Assembly: GCA_026389955.1 (NCBI GenBank)
Contig: JAPLGY010000520.1
Coordinates: forward strand, 1 to 5,128
DNA length: 5,128 nucleotides
DNA from: Caldilinea sp.
GTDB lineage: Bacteria > Chloroflexota > Anaerolineae > Caldilineales > Caldilineaceae
Direction of reading: 5' to 3'
Part shown: one piece after another, positions 1 to 5,128 of the stretch
Layout of the letters: each line of letters begins with the position of its first letter
Numbering within the stretch: position 1 is the first letter of the stretch
Program-made: the position numbers and the translations under genes
Notes under the pieces: generated by a model
What the model saw: only the letters and a program-made list of their open reading frames with translations
Databases searched by the model: none
Told to the model about the DNA's origin: nothing

Positions 1-1783
1 GATCGATCAGGACAGTGGCGTCGGGAAAAAAGATCTTCCTGTCCTGGGCCAGCATCATGTAGACACCGCTGACCCAACGGCCTTGCTGCGCGCCGACGCA
101 CTGCAGCGCCGGGCGCAGCACGTCGGGGTAATTGTAGGCCAGCCCGGCGAGGAAAGCGTCTGCGTCGCCGCATTCTACCATCATCGGCCCGAAGTACATC
201 TTCTGCCGCATCAGCTCACGGGCCCGAGACAGGGTCACCCCGCGCCGTTGGCGTTTGGCGTAAAAATGTTCGGCGTACTCGGCCTGCTTGGGAGCGGAGA
301 CCGGGTCGATGATCTCCGGCTCCCAGTGCAGTCCGATCTCCTCCAGCTGCCGGTGGATCTCCTCGACATGGCCGAGCAGGATCGGGTGGGCAATCCCATG
401 CAGTTGCGCTTCGTGGGCTGCACGCAGGACCCGGGGCTCCCGCCCTTCGCCGTAGACCACGCGCTTTGGCGCTTTGCGGGCCTGGGTTTCGAGCAGATAC
501 ATGGTCTGCGCCCCTTGGCCCTGCCGTGCGGCCAGCCTCTCCAGGTAGGCGTCCAGGTCAAGCGAACGGCGGGCCACACCGCTCTCTATAGCGGCCTTGG
601 CCACCGCCGGGGCAATCCACATCATCACGCGCGGGTCCAACGGTTTGGGGAGGATGTACTCGCGGCTGAAATGCAGTTCGCTCAGCCCATACGCCCGAAT
701 CACGCTGTCGGGAACATCCTCCTTGGCCAGGGCCGCCAGCGCTTTGGTGGCCGCCAGCTTCATCTCCATATTGATCTTGCGCGCCCGCACATCCAGGGCC
801 CCGCGAAAGATGAAGGGGAAGCCCAGCACATTGTTGACCTGATTGGGATAGTCGCTGCGCCCTGTGCCAAAGATGGCATCGTTGCGCGCTGCCTGCACCT
901 CTTCGTAGGTGATCTCTGGGTCCGGGTTGGCCATGGCAAAGAGGATCGGGTCGCGCGCCATGCTGCGTACCATCTCACGGGTGACGCAGTTGGCGACCGA
1001 AAGCCCGACGAAGACATCTGCCCCCTCCATCGCCTCGGCCAATGTGCGCGCAGCCGTCTCGATCGCGTAGGCCTCTTTGAACTTGTTCATGCCGACGGTG
1101 CGTCCTTTGTAGATCACCCCCTTGCTGTCGCACAGGATCACATTTTCCGGCCGGACCCCCAGCGCCAGGTAAAGATCGGCCGTCGCAATCGACGCAGCGC
1201 CCGCCCCGTTGAGCACCACCCGGACCTTGTCGATTTGCTTGCCGACCAGTTCCAGCGCGTTGAGCAGCCCAGCCCCCGAGATGATGGCGGTGCCGTGTTG
1301 GTCGTCGTGGAAGACCGGGATATCGACCCGCTTTTGCAGTTCGGTCTCGATGTAAAAACATTCAGGAGCTTTGATGTCTTCCAGATTGATCCCACCCAGC
1401 GACGGCGCAATCATTTCACCAAAACGGATGATCTCGTCAGGGTCTTTGGAATCCACCTCGATATCAAAGACATCGACATCGGCAAAACGCTTGAAAAGCA
1501 CGGCCTTGCCCTCCATCACCGGCTTGGCGGCCAGCGGCCCGCGGTCTCCAAGCCCAAGAATTGCAGTCCCGTTGGAGATGACGGCTACCAAATTGCCCTT
1601 GGCCGTGTAGTCAAAAGCCAGCTCAGGGTCGTCGGCGATCGCCAACACCGGATACGCAACCCCTGGCGAGTAGGCCAGAGAGAGGTCACGCTGCGTTTCC
1701 ATCGGTTTGGTGGCAACAATTTTGAGCTTGCCAGGTCTGCCCTGCGCATGGTATTCCAAAGAATCCTGTTTGAGGTTGCCCAT
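1..1783 (-). CDS. maeB: NADP-dependent malic enzyme, MaeB type with C-terminal phosphotransacetylase-like domain (partial, C-terminus beyond window)
   Basis: Oxidative decarboxylation of malate to pyruvate with NAD(P)H formation, cytosolic. 594 codons are open from the ATG to the window edge; MaeB proteins are usually about 750-770 residues, so roughly the last fifth is missing. Visible motifs: AYSPGVAYP at 37-45 with the catalytic Tyr38; [12 protein letters not shown] at 87-98 with the catalytic Lys93; metal ligands Glu135/Asp136 ([12 protein letters not shown]) and Asp161 (FHDDQHGTA); a Rossmann turn NGAGAAS at 192-198; NPDPEI at 286-291; [14 protein letters not shown] at 306-319. After KAPKRVV (437-443) the phosphotransacetylase-like domain begins; in this family it is regulatory (acetyl-CoA sensing in E. 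coli), not a working Pta. The ATG at 1783 follows AGGTGG at 1788-1793 with short 4-nt spacing, and the N-terminus lines up with known MaeB starts. NADP preference is assumed from the family. It follows sqdB on the same strand after 142 bp, so it may be read from the sqdB promoter or its own. Confidence 0.95.
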   Translation of the reverse strand, partial: MGNLKQDSLEYHAQGRPGKLKIVATKPMETQRDLSLAYSPGVAYPVLAIADDPELAFDYTAKGNLVAVISNGTAILGLGDRGPLAAKPVMEGKAVLFKRFADVDVFDIEVDSKDPDEIIRFGEMIAPSLGGINLEDIKAPECFYIETELQKRVDIPVFHDDQHGTAIISGAGLLNALELVGKQIDKVRVVLNGAGAASIATADLYLALGVRPENVILCDSKGVIYKGRTVGMNKFKEAYAIETAARTLAEAMEGADVFVGLSVANCVTREMVRSMARDPILFAMANPDPEITYEEVQAARNDAIFGTGRSDYPNQVNNVLGFPFIFRGALDVRARKINMEMKLAATKALAALAKEDVPDSVIRAYGLSELHFSREYILPKPLDPRVMMWIAPAVAKAAIESGVARRSLDLDAYLERLAARQGQGAQTMYLLETQARKAPKRVVYGEGREPRVLRAAHEAQLHGIAHPILLGHVEEIHRQLEEIGLHWEPEIIDPVSAPKQAEYAEHFYAKRQRRGVTLSRARELMRQKMYFGPMMVECGDADAFLAGLAYNYPDVLRPALQCVGAQQGRWVSGVYMMLAQDRKIFFPDATVLID

Positions 1784-1811
1784 CTGTCCACCTGCTTTCT
1801 CGGCAACAAAC

Positions 1812-1840
1812 GTACGATCTGCCTTCCCTCCCGATCGTAC
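1812..1840. repeat. Perfect 8-bp inverted repeat upstream of malic enzyme (candidate operator or leader hairpin)
   Basis: GTACGATC at 1812-1819 is mirrored exactly by GATCGTAC at 1833-1840, with a 13-bp spacer that is purine-only apart from one C when read on the minus strand. The element lies 29-57 bp upstream of the malic enzyme ATG. The centre-to-centre distance of the arms (21 bp, about two helical turns) suits a dimeric DNA-binding regulator, but the arms could equally fold as an RNA stem in the transcript. No regulator is encoded in the window to favour either. Confidence 0.45.
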
Positions 1841-1864
1841 ATGGCCGACCTTCGCCATACAAGC

Positions 1865-1876
1865 TGGACTTGTCCA
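1865..1876. repeat. Palindrome TGGAC-TT-GTCCA
   Basis: Five-base arms TGGAC/GTCCA with a 2-bp centre. It overlaps a second small inverted repeat, ACAAG at 1859-1863 and CTTGT at 1869-1873. The same arms recur 39 bp away at 1904-1914, and a lone TGTCCA half-site sits at 1785-1790 next to the malic enzyme start. Short palindromes arise by chance, so the function is open. Confidence 0.3.
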
Positions 1877-1903
1877 CAAAATTGCAGGAGAGATGTCCCT
1901 TTT

Positions 1904-1914
1904 TGGACGGTCCA
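1904..1914. repeat. Palindrome TGGAC-G-GTCCA
   Basis: Second copy of the TGGAC/GTCCA arms, here with a 1-bp centre, 12 bp past the sqdB stop codon. On the minus strand it is followed by AAAAAGGG, not a T-run, so it does not look like an intrinsic terminator for sqdB; on the plus strand it is preceded by a run of five T. It could pair with the other copy as a tandem operator. Confidence 0.3.
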
Positions 1915-1925
1915 GGTTGGGCGGT

Positions 1926-3140
1926 CTACGGCTGCACCGCCGGCGTCCCCTCCCGATCCAGCGGAATATCGGCCCGCCAGCGAGAATCCGCCAGGATCTT
2001 GGCGGCATCCACCCGCTCCCGATAGCGGCCAGCGACCTCGATAACTTCTTGCAGAAGCCCTTCGCTCAGCGTAATTGGGTTGAGCCCCAGTTCCAAAAAC
2101 TGCTTGTTGTGGATGAGCAGCTCGTTGTCTGGCGCTTCGTTGCGCGGGTTCACGTAGTGCCTGATGTCGGCACCGGTCAGTTCGGCAACCAGCTCGGCCA
2201 ACGTCCGCACCCGGTGTGTTTCGGTCGCCTGGTTGAAGATTTTGACGCGCTGCTTGCGGGCGGGCGGGTTCTGGATCGCCAGCGAGATACAGCGGACGGT
2301 GTCGCGCAGATGGATAAAGGCGCGTGTCTGGCCGCCGCTGCCATAGATGGTCAAGGGATGGCCCAGCGCAGCCTGAACCAAAAACCGGTTGAGCACGGTG
2401 CCGTAGTCCCCCTCCCAGTCAAAACGGTTGATCAGGTCAGCATGAAGCAACGTCTCTTCTGTGTTGGTTCCCCACACAACCCCCTGATGCAGGTCGGTCA
2501 CCCGCACGTCGTCGTTCTTGTTGTAATAATAAAACAGCAGCGCATCCAACGTCTTGGTCATGTGATAGATGCTGCCCGGATGGGGCGGATAGGGGATCTC
2601 GATGGCCCGATCCGTGCCGTCGACCTCGACCTTCACCGTCAGATAGCCCTCCGGGATCGACAACCCGGCGGTGCCGTAGCCGTAGACCCCCATGGTGCCC
2701 AGATGGACCAGATGTACGTCTACGCCCGACTCGACGATCGCGCAGAGCACGTTGTGGGTGCCGTTGATGTTGTTGTCGACTGTGTATCGTTTGTGGCGGG
2801 GGGACTTCATCGAATAGGGGGCGGCCCGCTGTTCGGCGAAGTGGACGATGGCTTTCGGCCGCACTGTCTCGATCAGCTGCAACAGGGCAAGATATTCCTC
2901 GGCAATATTCAGGTTGTGAAATTTGATGGTGTTCCCGGTCAATGCCTGCCAGGTCCGAATTCGGCGATCGATGGGCTGAATCGGCGTCAAAGATTCACAG
3001 CCGAGCTCGATGTCGATCTTGCGCCGCGAAAGGTTGTCCACAAGGACGATCTCATAGCCCTCGCTGGAAAGGCGCAGCGCCGTCGGCCATCCACAGAATC
3101 CATCTCCTCCCAACACCACAATCTTTTCTCGATCTGCCAT
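1926..3140 (-). CDS. sqdB: UDP-sulfoquinovose synthase (SQD1/SqdB family)
   Basis: Makes UDP-sulfoquinovose from UDP-glucose and sulfite using tightly bound NAD+; an extended short-chain dehydrogenase/reductase, cytosolic in bacteria. The 404-residue product matches the family's usual length (about 380-405). Motifs: NAD-binding GGDGFCGW at 11-18; DNLSRR at 35-40; SLTPI at 50-54; the SQD1-type segment [12 protein letters not shown] at 100-111; [10 protein letters not shown] at 123-132; LGTMGVYG at 147-154 with catalytic Thr149; and YHMTK at 192-196 with catalytic Tyr192 and Lys196, matching the Thr/Tyr/Lys set known from plant SQD1. Further family segments are [50 protein letters not shown] and KIFNQATE. 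The open frame extends 35 codons upstream to a TTG at 3245, but the ATG at 3140 is chosen: AGGAGG at 3152-3157 lies just upstream, the NAD motif then sits near the N-terminus, and the upstream TTG overlaps the promoter. Stop TAG at 1926-1928. Divergent from sqdX. Confidence 0.96.
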   Translation of the reverse strand: MADREKIVVLGGDGFCGWPTALRLSSEGYEIVLVDNLSRRKIDIELGCESLTPIQPIDRRIRTWQALTGNTIKFHNLNIAEEYLALLQLIETVRPKAIVHFAEQRAAPYSMKSPRHKRYTVDNNINGTHNVLCAIVESGVDVHLVHLGTMGVYGYGTAGLSIPEGYLTVKVEVDGTDRAIEIPYPPHPGSIYHMTKTLDALLFYYYNKNDDVRVTDLHQGVVWGTNTEETLLHADLINRFDWEGDYGTVLNRFLVQAALGHPLTIYGSGGQTRAFIHLRDTVRCISLAIQNPPARKQRVKIFNQATETHRVRTLAELVAELTGADIRHYVNPRNEAPDNELLIHNKQFLELGLNPITLSEGLLQEVIEVAGRYRERVDAAKILADSRWRADIPLDREGTPAVQP

Positions 3141-3150
3141 ACGGTAGACA

Positions 3151-3157
3151 TCCTCCT
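3151..3157 (-). promoter_or_regulatory. Ribosome binding site of sqdB
   Basis: Read on the minus strand this is AGGAGGA, a near-perfect Shine-Dalgarno sequence, 10 nt before the ATG at 3140. It decides the start against the longer open frame that begins at 3245. An ATG directly abutting the AGGAGG is too close and in another frame. Confidence 0.8.
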
Positions 3158-3216
3158 GGTTGGCTGTTTGGTACATGTCGTGCCGATACCCCGGCTGCAT
3201 ATCTGGTGCGACTCTG

Positions 3217-3245
3217 AGAATAAACGAGCATCCCGATTGTGGCAA
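3217..3245 (-). promoter_or_regulatory. Sigma-70-type promoter of sqdB
   Basis: On the minus strand, TTGCCA (3240-3245, 5/6 to TTGACA) and TATTCT (3217-3222, 4/6 to TATAAT) are separated by exactly 17 bp. The expected transcription start is near 3210, giving a leader of about 70 nt before the sqdB ATG. Position, orientation and spacing all fit; assigned by eye. Confidence 0.6.
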
Positions 3246-3272
3246 GTCATCCGGCCAGACACAGCTCTCTGG

Positions 3273-3300
3273 GTGCGTGCCCCGACCGTCAGGGGCGCAC
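3273..3300. repeat. Inverted repeat / hairpin between small ORF and sqdB promoter
   Basis: GTGCG (3273-3277) pairs with CGCAC (3296-3300) and CCCC (3280-3283) with GGGG (3292-3295), leaving a 2-nt bulge and an 8-nt loop. It lies 8 bp past the stop of the possible small leftward ORF and 27 bp upstream of the sqdB -35 box. There is no T-run in either direction, so it is not a classical terminator; it could be a terminator variant, an operator or chance in GC-rich DNA. Confidence 0.35.
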
Positions 3301-3308
3301 TTGGCGGC

Positions 3309-3476
3309 TCACATGGCAAAGGTGTGTTCGACTCCCCAACGCTGCAGCAGCACATGGACACCAGACTGCGCAGGATCACGAGATACGATTTCCAGGATGG
3401 TATCCAGATTCTCGCGCATCCAGTCAATGCACCCCGGGGCTTCGACAGGCTCAGCTGCCGGGGGTGTGCTGTACAT
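3309..3476 (-). CDS. Possible small hypothetical protein (55 aa) or gene remnant
   Basis: Not recognised. An ATG at 3476 opens 55 codons ending in TGA at 3309-3311; a second ATG at 3419 would give 36 residues. The second half (MRENLDTILEIV, then HVLLQRWGVEHTFAM at the C-terminus) reads like a soluble helical protein end with balanced codons, while the first half contains AEPVEAP, which is simply the translation of the interspersed repeat at 3440-3454. No convincing ribosome binding site precedes either start. The likeliest readings are a small protein starting at 3419, the remnant of a larger gene interrupted by the repeat, or chance. It sits between the two divergent promoters, transcribed toward sqdB. 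Confidence 0.25.
   Translation of the reverse strand: MYSTPPAAEPVEAPGCIDWMRENLDTILEIVSRDPAQSGVHVLLQRWGVEHTFAM
3431..3467. repeat. Interspersed palindromic repeat with CTTCGACAGGCTCAG core
   Basis: The core CTTCGACAGGCTCAG is at 3440-3454. It is flanked by complementary arms, ACCCCGGGGC on the left and GCCGGGGGT on the right, which pair imperfectly with small bulges. This core is a familiar dispersed REP-like motif found many times in some bacterial genomes, intergenic or near gene ends; that is from general knowledge, and only one copy is visible here. It overlaps the start of the possible small ORF. Confidence 0.6.
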
Positions 3477-3497
3477 CGACGGGGGTTGTGTCCTTGC

Positions 3498-3527
3498 TTG
3501 ACGAATGGGCGAGAAACTGTCTATACT
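3498..3527 (+). promoter_or_regulatory. Sigma-70-type promoter of sqdX
   Basis: TTGACG (3498-3503, 5/6) and TATACT (3522-3527, 5/6) are separated by 18 bp. Transcription would start near 3534-3535 and give a leader of about 105 nt before the sqdX ATG. This is the best promoter match in the window on the plus strand and drives the sqdX-sixA pair. Confidence 0.65.
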
Positions 3528-3572
3528 GAAGAAGCTGGACAACAGTCTGTCTCCGCGTGTATTTCAAAGTAG

Positions 3573-3612
3573 GCTGCCAGGTGCCGGTGTGGCTTGGGCA
3601 CGTTCTGGCAGC
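3573..3612 (+). promoter_or_regulatory. Strong hairpin in the sqdX 5' leader
   Basis: GCTGCCAG (3573-3580) pairs perfectly with CTGGCAGC (3605-3612), and directly inside it GTGCC (3581-3585) pairs with GGCAC (3597-3601), leaving a 3-nt bulge (3602-3604) and an 11-nt loop. The 13-bp stem ends 28 nt before the sqdX ATG and lies wholly within the predicted leader. No T-run follows, so it is not a standard terminator or attenuator. It may stabilise the mRNA, affect translation, or bind a protein. Confidence 0.5.
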
Positions 3613-3640
3613 GTACGCAAACGGCTGAGCATACCAACCA

Positions 3641-4834
3641 ATGGCTTCTACCGAAAACACCCTGCGGGTGGCGATCTTCACGGAAACCTTTCTGCCCAAA
3701 ATTGACGGCATTGTCAGCATTCTCTGCCTGCTGCTGCAGCGCCTGCAGGAACAACAGCACAGCGTGATTTTGTTTGGCCCGCCCGGCGGGCCGAGCGAGT
3801 ATGCTGGGGCCGAGATTGTCGGGGTAGGGGGCCCGCCGCTGCCTTTGTACCCGGAGCTGCGCATCAACATTCCGGGCGCGCAGGTCTGGAAACAGTTGTG
3901 TGCGTTTCGACCCGATCTGCTCCACGTCGTCAACCCTGCTATCCTGGGCCCGTTTGGTCTGGCCTATGCCCGGAAGCTGCGGGTGCCGTCTGTGGCCTCT
4001 TTTCACACCGATCTGCCTCGCTACGCCCAGCATTACGGGTTGAAAGTTGCGGTCCCGGCCATTCGCTCCTATTTGCGTCTCCTGCACAACCAGGCTGCGG
4101 TCAATCTCTGCCCCTCGACCGCGGTGCGCGACGAACTGCAACAGCAGGGATTTCACCGGATGCGCTGGTGGAAACGGGGCATCGACACAGAGCACTTTAC
4201 CCCGGCCCCCCCTCGGGCGGGGATGCGCGAACGGCTGACCGACGGCCATCCCGAAGATTTTTTGGTGGTCAATGTCGGCCGTCAGGCACCCGAAAAACAG
4301 CTGGAGCTGCTGCGCAGACCGCTGCTGGCAACCCCTGGGGTGCGGCTGGCGCTGGTCGGCGATGGGCCCAGCCATCCACAGCTGCGCCAAATCTTTGCAG
4401 ACACCCCTACAGTGCTGACCGGCTACTTGCACGGCCAGGAGCTGTTGGATGTCTATCGGGCTGCCGATGCCTTTGTGTTTCCATCGACGACAGAAACGTT
4501 TGGCCTGGTTGCACTCGAAGCCATGGCCTGCGGGGTTCCTGTCATTGCAGCCCGCACAGGGGGGGTGCTGGATACGGTGATTGACGGCTACAACGGGCTG
4601 TTTTATGCACCCGACCAGCCCGATCAGATCGGCAGCTTGCTGGCGCAGCTGCGCAGCACCCCTGCGCTGCGCGCCCGGCTGGCGGCCAACGCACTCGACC
4701 ATGCCCGCAGCCGCTCCTGGCGTGCCAGCATGGATCAGCTGGTCGCGTATTACCGCGTGGCCCAACGGCTGTTCCGGCTGACCCAGCCCTCTCCCACCGA
4801 AACACCTCTCTCGGAAAGGAAGCGCACCCGGTGA
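3641..4834 (+). CDS. sqdX: UDP-sulfoquinovose:diacylglycerol sulfoquinovosyltransferase, GT4 family (SqdX)
   Basis: Transfers sulfoquinovose from UDP-sulfoquinovose to diacylglycerol, the last step of SQDG synthesis, at the inner face of the membrane. 397 residues, GT-B fold, family GT4. N-terminal acceptor domain: RVAIFTETFLPKIDGIVS from residue 9, with PLPLYPELRINIP, FRPDLLHVVNPAILGPFGLAYAR and SFHTDLPRYAQHYGL, all strongly like cyanobacterial SqdX. C-terminal donor domain: VNVGRQAPEK with Arg214 and Lys219 (phosphate-binding pair in GT4), LALVGDGP, and the EX7E motif Glu285-Glu293 in STTETFGLVALEAMACGVPV. No transmembrane segment or signal peptide is seen. The ATG at 3641 is the first possible start, because an in-frame TGA lies at 3626-3628; no clear Shine-Dalgarno precedes it. 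Related GT4 mannosyltransferases (PimB/MgtA type) are the main alternative, but the N-terminal match and the divergent sqdB favour SqdX. Stop TGA overlaps the next gene. Confidence 0.92.
   Translation: MASTENTLRVAIFTETFLPKIDGIVSILCLLLQRLQEQQHSVILFGPPGGPSEYAGAEIVGVGGPPLPLYPELRINIPGAQVWKQLCAFRPDLLHVVNPAILGPFGLAYARKLRVPSVASFHTDLPRYAQHYGLKVAVPAIRSYLRLLHNQAAVNLCPSTAVRDELQQQGFHRMRWWKRGIDTEHFTPAPPRAGMRERLTDGHPEDFLVVNVGRQAPEKQLELLRRPLLATPGVRLALVGDGPSHPQLRQIFADTPTVLTGYLHGQELLDVYRAADAFVFPSTTETFGLVALEAMACGVPVIAARTGGVLDTVIDGYNGLFYAPDQPDQIGSLLAQLRSTPALRARLAANALDHARSRSWRASMDQLVAYYRVAQRLFRLTQPSPTETPLSERKRTR
4813..4822 (+). promoter_or_regulatory. Ribosome binding site of the SixA-like gene
   Basis: GGAAAGGAAG inside the end of sqdX lies 8-10 nt before a GTG. 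It supports GTG at 4831 as the start of the downstream gene and translation coupled to sqdX. Confidence 0.6.
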
Positions 4835-5128
4835 AGTATCTTTCCATCTGGCGTCACGCCAAAGCCGAACGCCCCGAACAGTACCAGAACGACTTTGACC
4901 GGCCGCTGGCCGACCGAGGGCAGCGCGACGCTGCGCGCATGGCTGCCTTGATCGCAGCTCTCGAACCCAGTGTCGACCGCGTCCTGAGCTCCCCCGCTGC
5001 CCGCACGGCCCAGACGGTACAAACACTGCTGGAGCAGCTTGGAGGCAGGCTTAAACCTACCTGGGATGCCTCGCTATACCTGGCGCCGGCCACCACCTTG
5101 CTCTCCATCCTCAAAACCCTCCCAGAGG
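4831..5128 (+). CDS. sixA: SixA-like phosphohistidine phosphatase, histidine phosphatase superfamily (partial, C-terminus beyond window)
   Basis: SixA-type enzymes remove phosphate from phosphohistidine in signalling or phosphotransfer proteins; the substrate here is unknown. 99 codons are present of an expected 150-170. The N-terminal catalytic motif is WRHAKAE at 7-13 with nucleophile His9 and Arg8; then DRPLADRGQRDA at 23-34 and the second catalytic segment VLSSPAARTAQT at 51-62 with Arg58; LYLAP follows. The second active-site His lies beyond the edge. A Trp occupies the place before the RH pair where a Leu, Val or similar is more usual. GTG start at 4831 with GTGA overlapping the sqdX stop by 4 bp and a good ribosome binding site, so it is almost certainly co-transcribed with sqdX. 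The superfamily call is firm; the exact SixA substrate class is inferred from motif spelling. Confidence 0.88.
   Translation, partial: MKYLSIWRHAKAERPEQYQNDFDRPLADRGQRDAARMAALIAALEPSVDRVLSSPAARTAQTVQTLLEQLGGRLKPTWDASLYLAPATTLLSILKTLPE

Larger units (their letters stand above)
1784..1925 (-). promoter_or_regulatory. sqdB-maeB intergenic region / malic enzyme 5' leader
   Basis: This 142-bp gap separates the sqdB stop from the malic enzyme start. It holds three symmetrical elements: a perfect 8-bp inverted repeat (1812-1840) and two short palindromes (1865-1876, 1904-1914). No stem followed by a T-run on the minus strand was seen, so there is no clear intrinsic terminator for sqdB and read-through into the malic enzyme gene is possible. 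A weak promoter candidate, TTGTAT-17-TACGAT read on the minus strand, would place its -10 inside the right arm of the 8-bp repeat; the match is poor (3/6 and 4/6), so it is only a suggestion. Confidence 0.4.

Noticed and set aside
1904..1925. Intrinsic terminator for sqdB
   Set aside because: The palindrome here has only 5-bp arms and is followed by an A-run, not a T-run, in the direction of sqdB transcription.
83..2044. 653-codon open frame on the plus strand
   Set aside because: It is antisense to the malic enzyme gene, whose product has every family motif and catalytic residue. The plus-strand translation shows no recognisable domain; GC-rich codons leave the opposite strand free of stops.
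3141..3245. 35-residue N-terminal extension of SqdB from a TTG at 3245
   Set aside because: The extension runs through the -10 box and into the -35 box, lacks its own Shine-Dalgarno, and would displace the NAD motif from its usual position near the N-terminus. The ATG at 3140 has AGGAGG in front of it.
1707..3572. 621-codon open frame on the plus strand
   Set aside because: It is antisense to sqdB and crosses the whole control region, with no recognisable motif and no ribosome binding site. sqdB is the real gene here.
3573..3620. Rho-independent terminator or attenuator in the sqdX leader
   Set aside because: The stem is strong but no T-run follows it; it is kept as a leader structure of unknown function.
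3521..5026. 501-codon open frame on the minus strand
   Set aside because: It is antisense to sqdX and the SixA-like gene, rich in Arg, Gly and Gln without domain structure. It is a composition-driven shadow.
1..5128. CRISPR array, tRNA or rRNA genes, insertion sequence
   Set aside because: No spaced direct repeats, no cloverleaf or conserved rRNA stretch, and no transposase or terminal inverted repeats were seen by eye on either strand.

Overview
The window is a GC-rich, gene-dense bacterial chromosomal segment. It carries the core of a sulfolipid (sulfoquinovosyl diacylglycerol, SQDG) pathway. Two genes point leftward: a UDP-sulfoquinovose synthase (sqdB/SQD1 family, 1926-3140) and, 142 bp downstream of it, a MaeB-type malic enzyme that runs off the left edge (1-1783). 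Two genes point rightward: a GT4 glycosyltransferase that reads as the sulfoquinovosyltransferase SqdX (3641-4834) and, overlapping its stop codon by 4 bp, a SixA-like histidine phosphatase that runs off the right edge (4831-5128).

The 500-bp space between the two sqd genes (3141-3640) looks like a bidirectional control region. Each gene has a good sigma-70-type promoter: TTGCCA-17-TATTCT for sqdB at 3217-3245 and TTGACG-18-TATACT for sqdX at 3498-3527. The sqdX leader (about 105 nt) can fold a strong 13-bp hairpin at 3573-3612. Between the promoters lie a possible small leftward ORF (3309-3476), a hairpin just past its stop codon, and one copy of a CTTCGACAGGCTCAG-type interspersed palindromic repeat. 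The 142-bp gap between sqdB and the malic enzyme holds a perfect 8-bp inverted repeat and two TGGAC-n-GTCCA palindromes.

Functionally, SqdB makes UDP-sulfoquinovose from UDP-glucose and sulfite, and SqdX transfers the sulfosugar to diacylglycerol, so the divergent pair gives both committed steps of SQDG synthesis. The malic enzyme (malate to pyruvate with NAD(P)H) and the SixA-like phosphatase have no obvious role in that pathway and are probably neighbours only.

The host is inferred, not proven. A sulfolipid pathway with SqdX very like the cyanobacterial type, moderately high GC, and a CTTCGACAGGCTCAG-type repeat would fit a Chloroflexota bacterium; cyanobacteria and sulfolipid-making proteobacteria or actinobacteria are not excluded. 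Long open frames antisense to all three main genes (83-2044 +, 1707-3572 +, 3521-5026 -) are judged to be GC-driven shadows.
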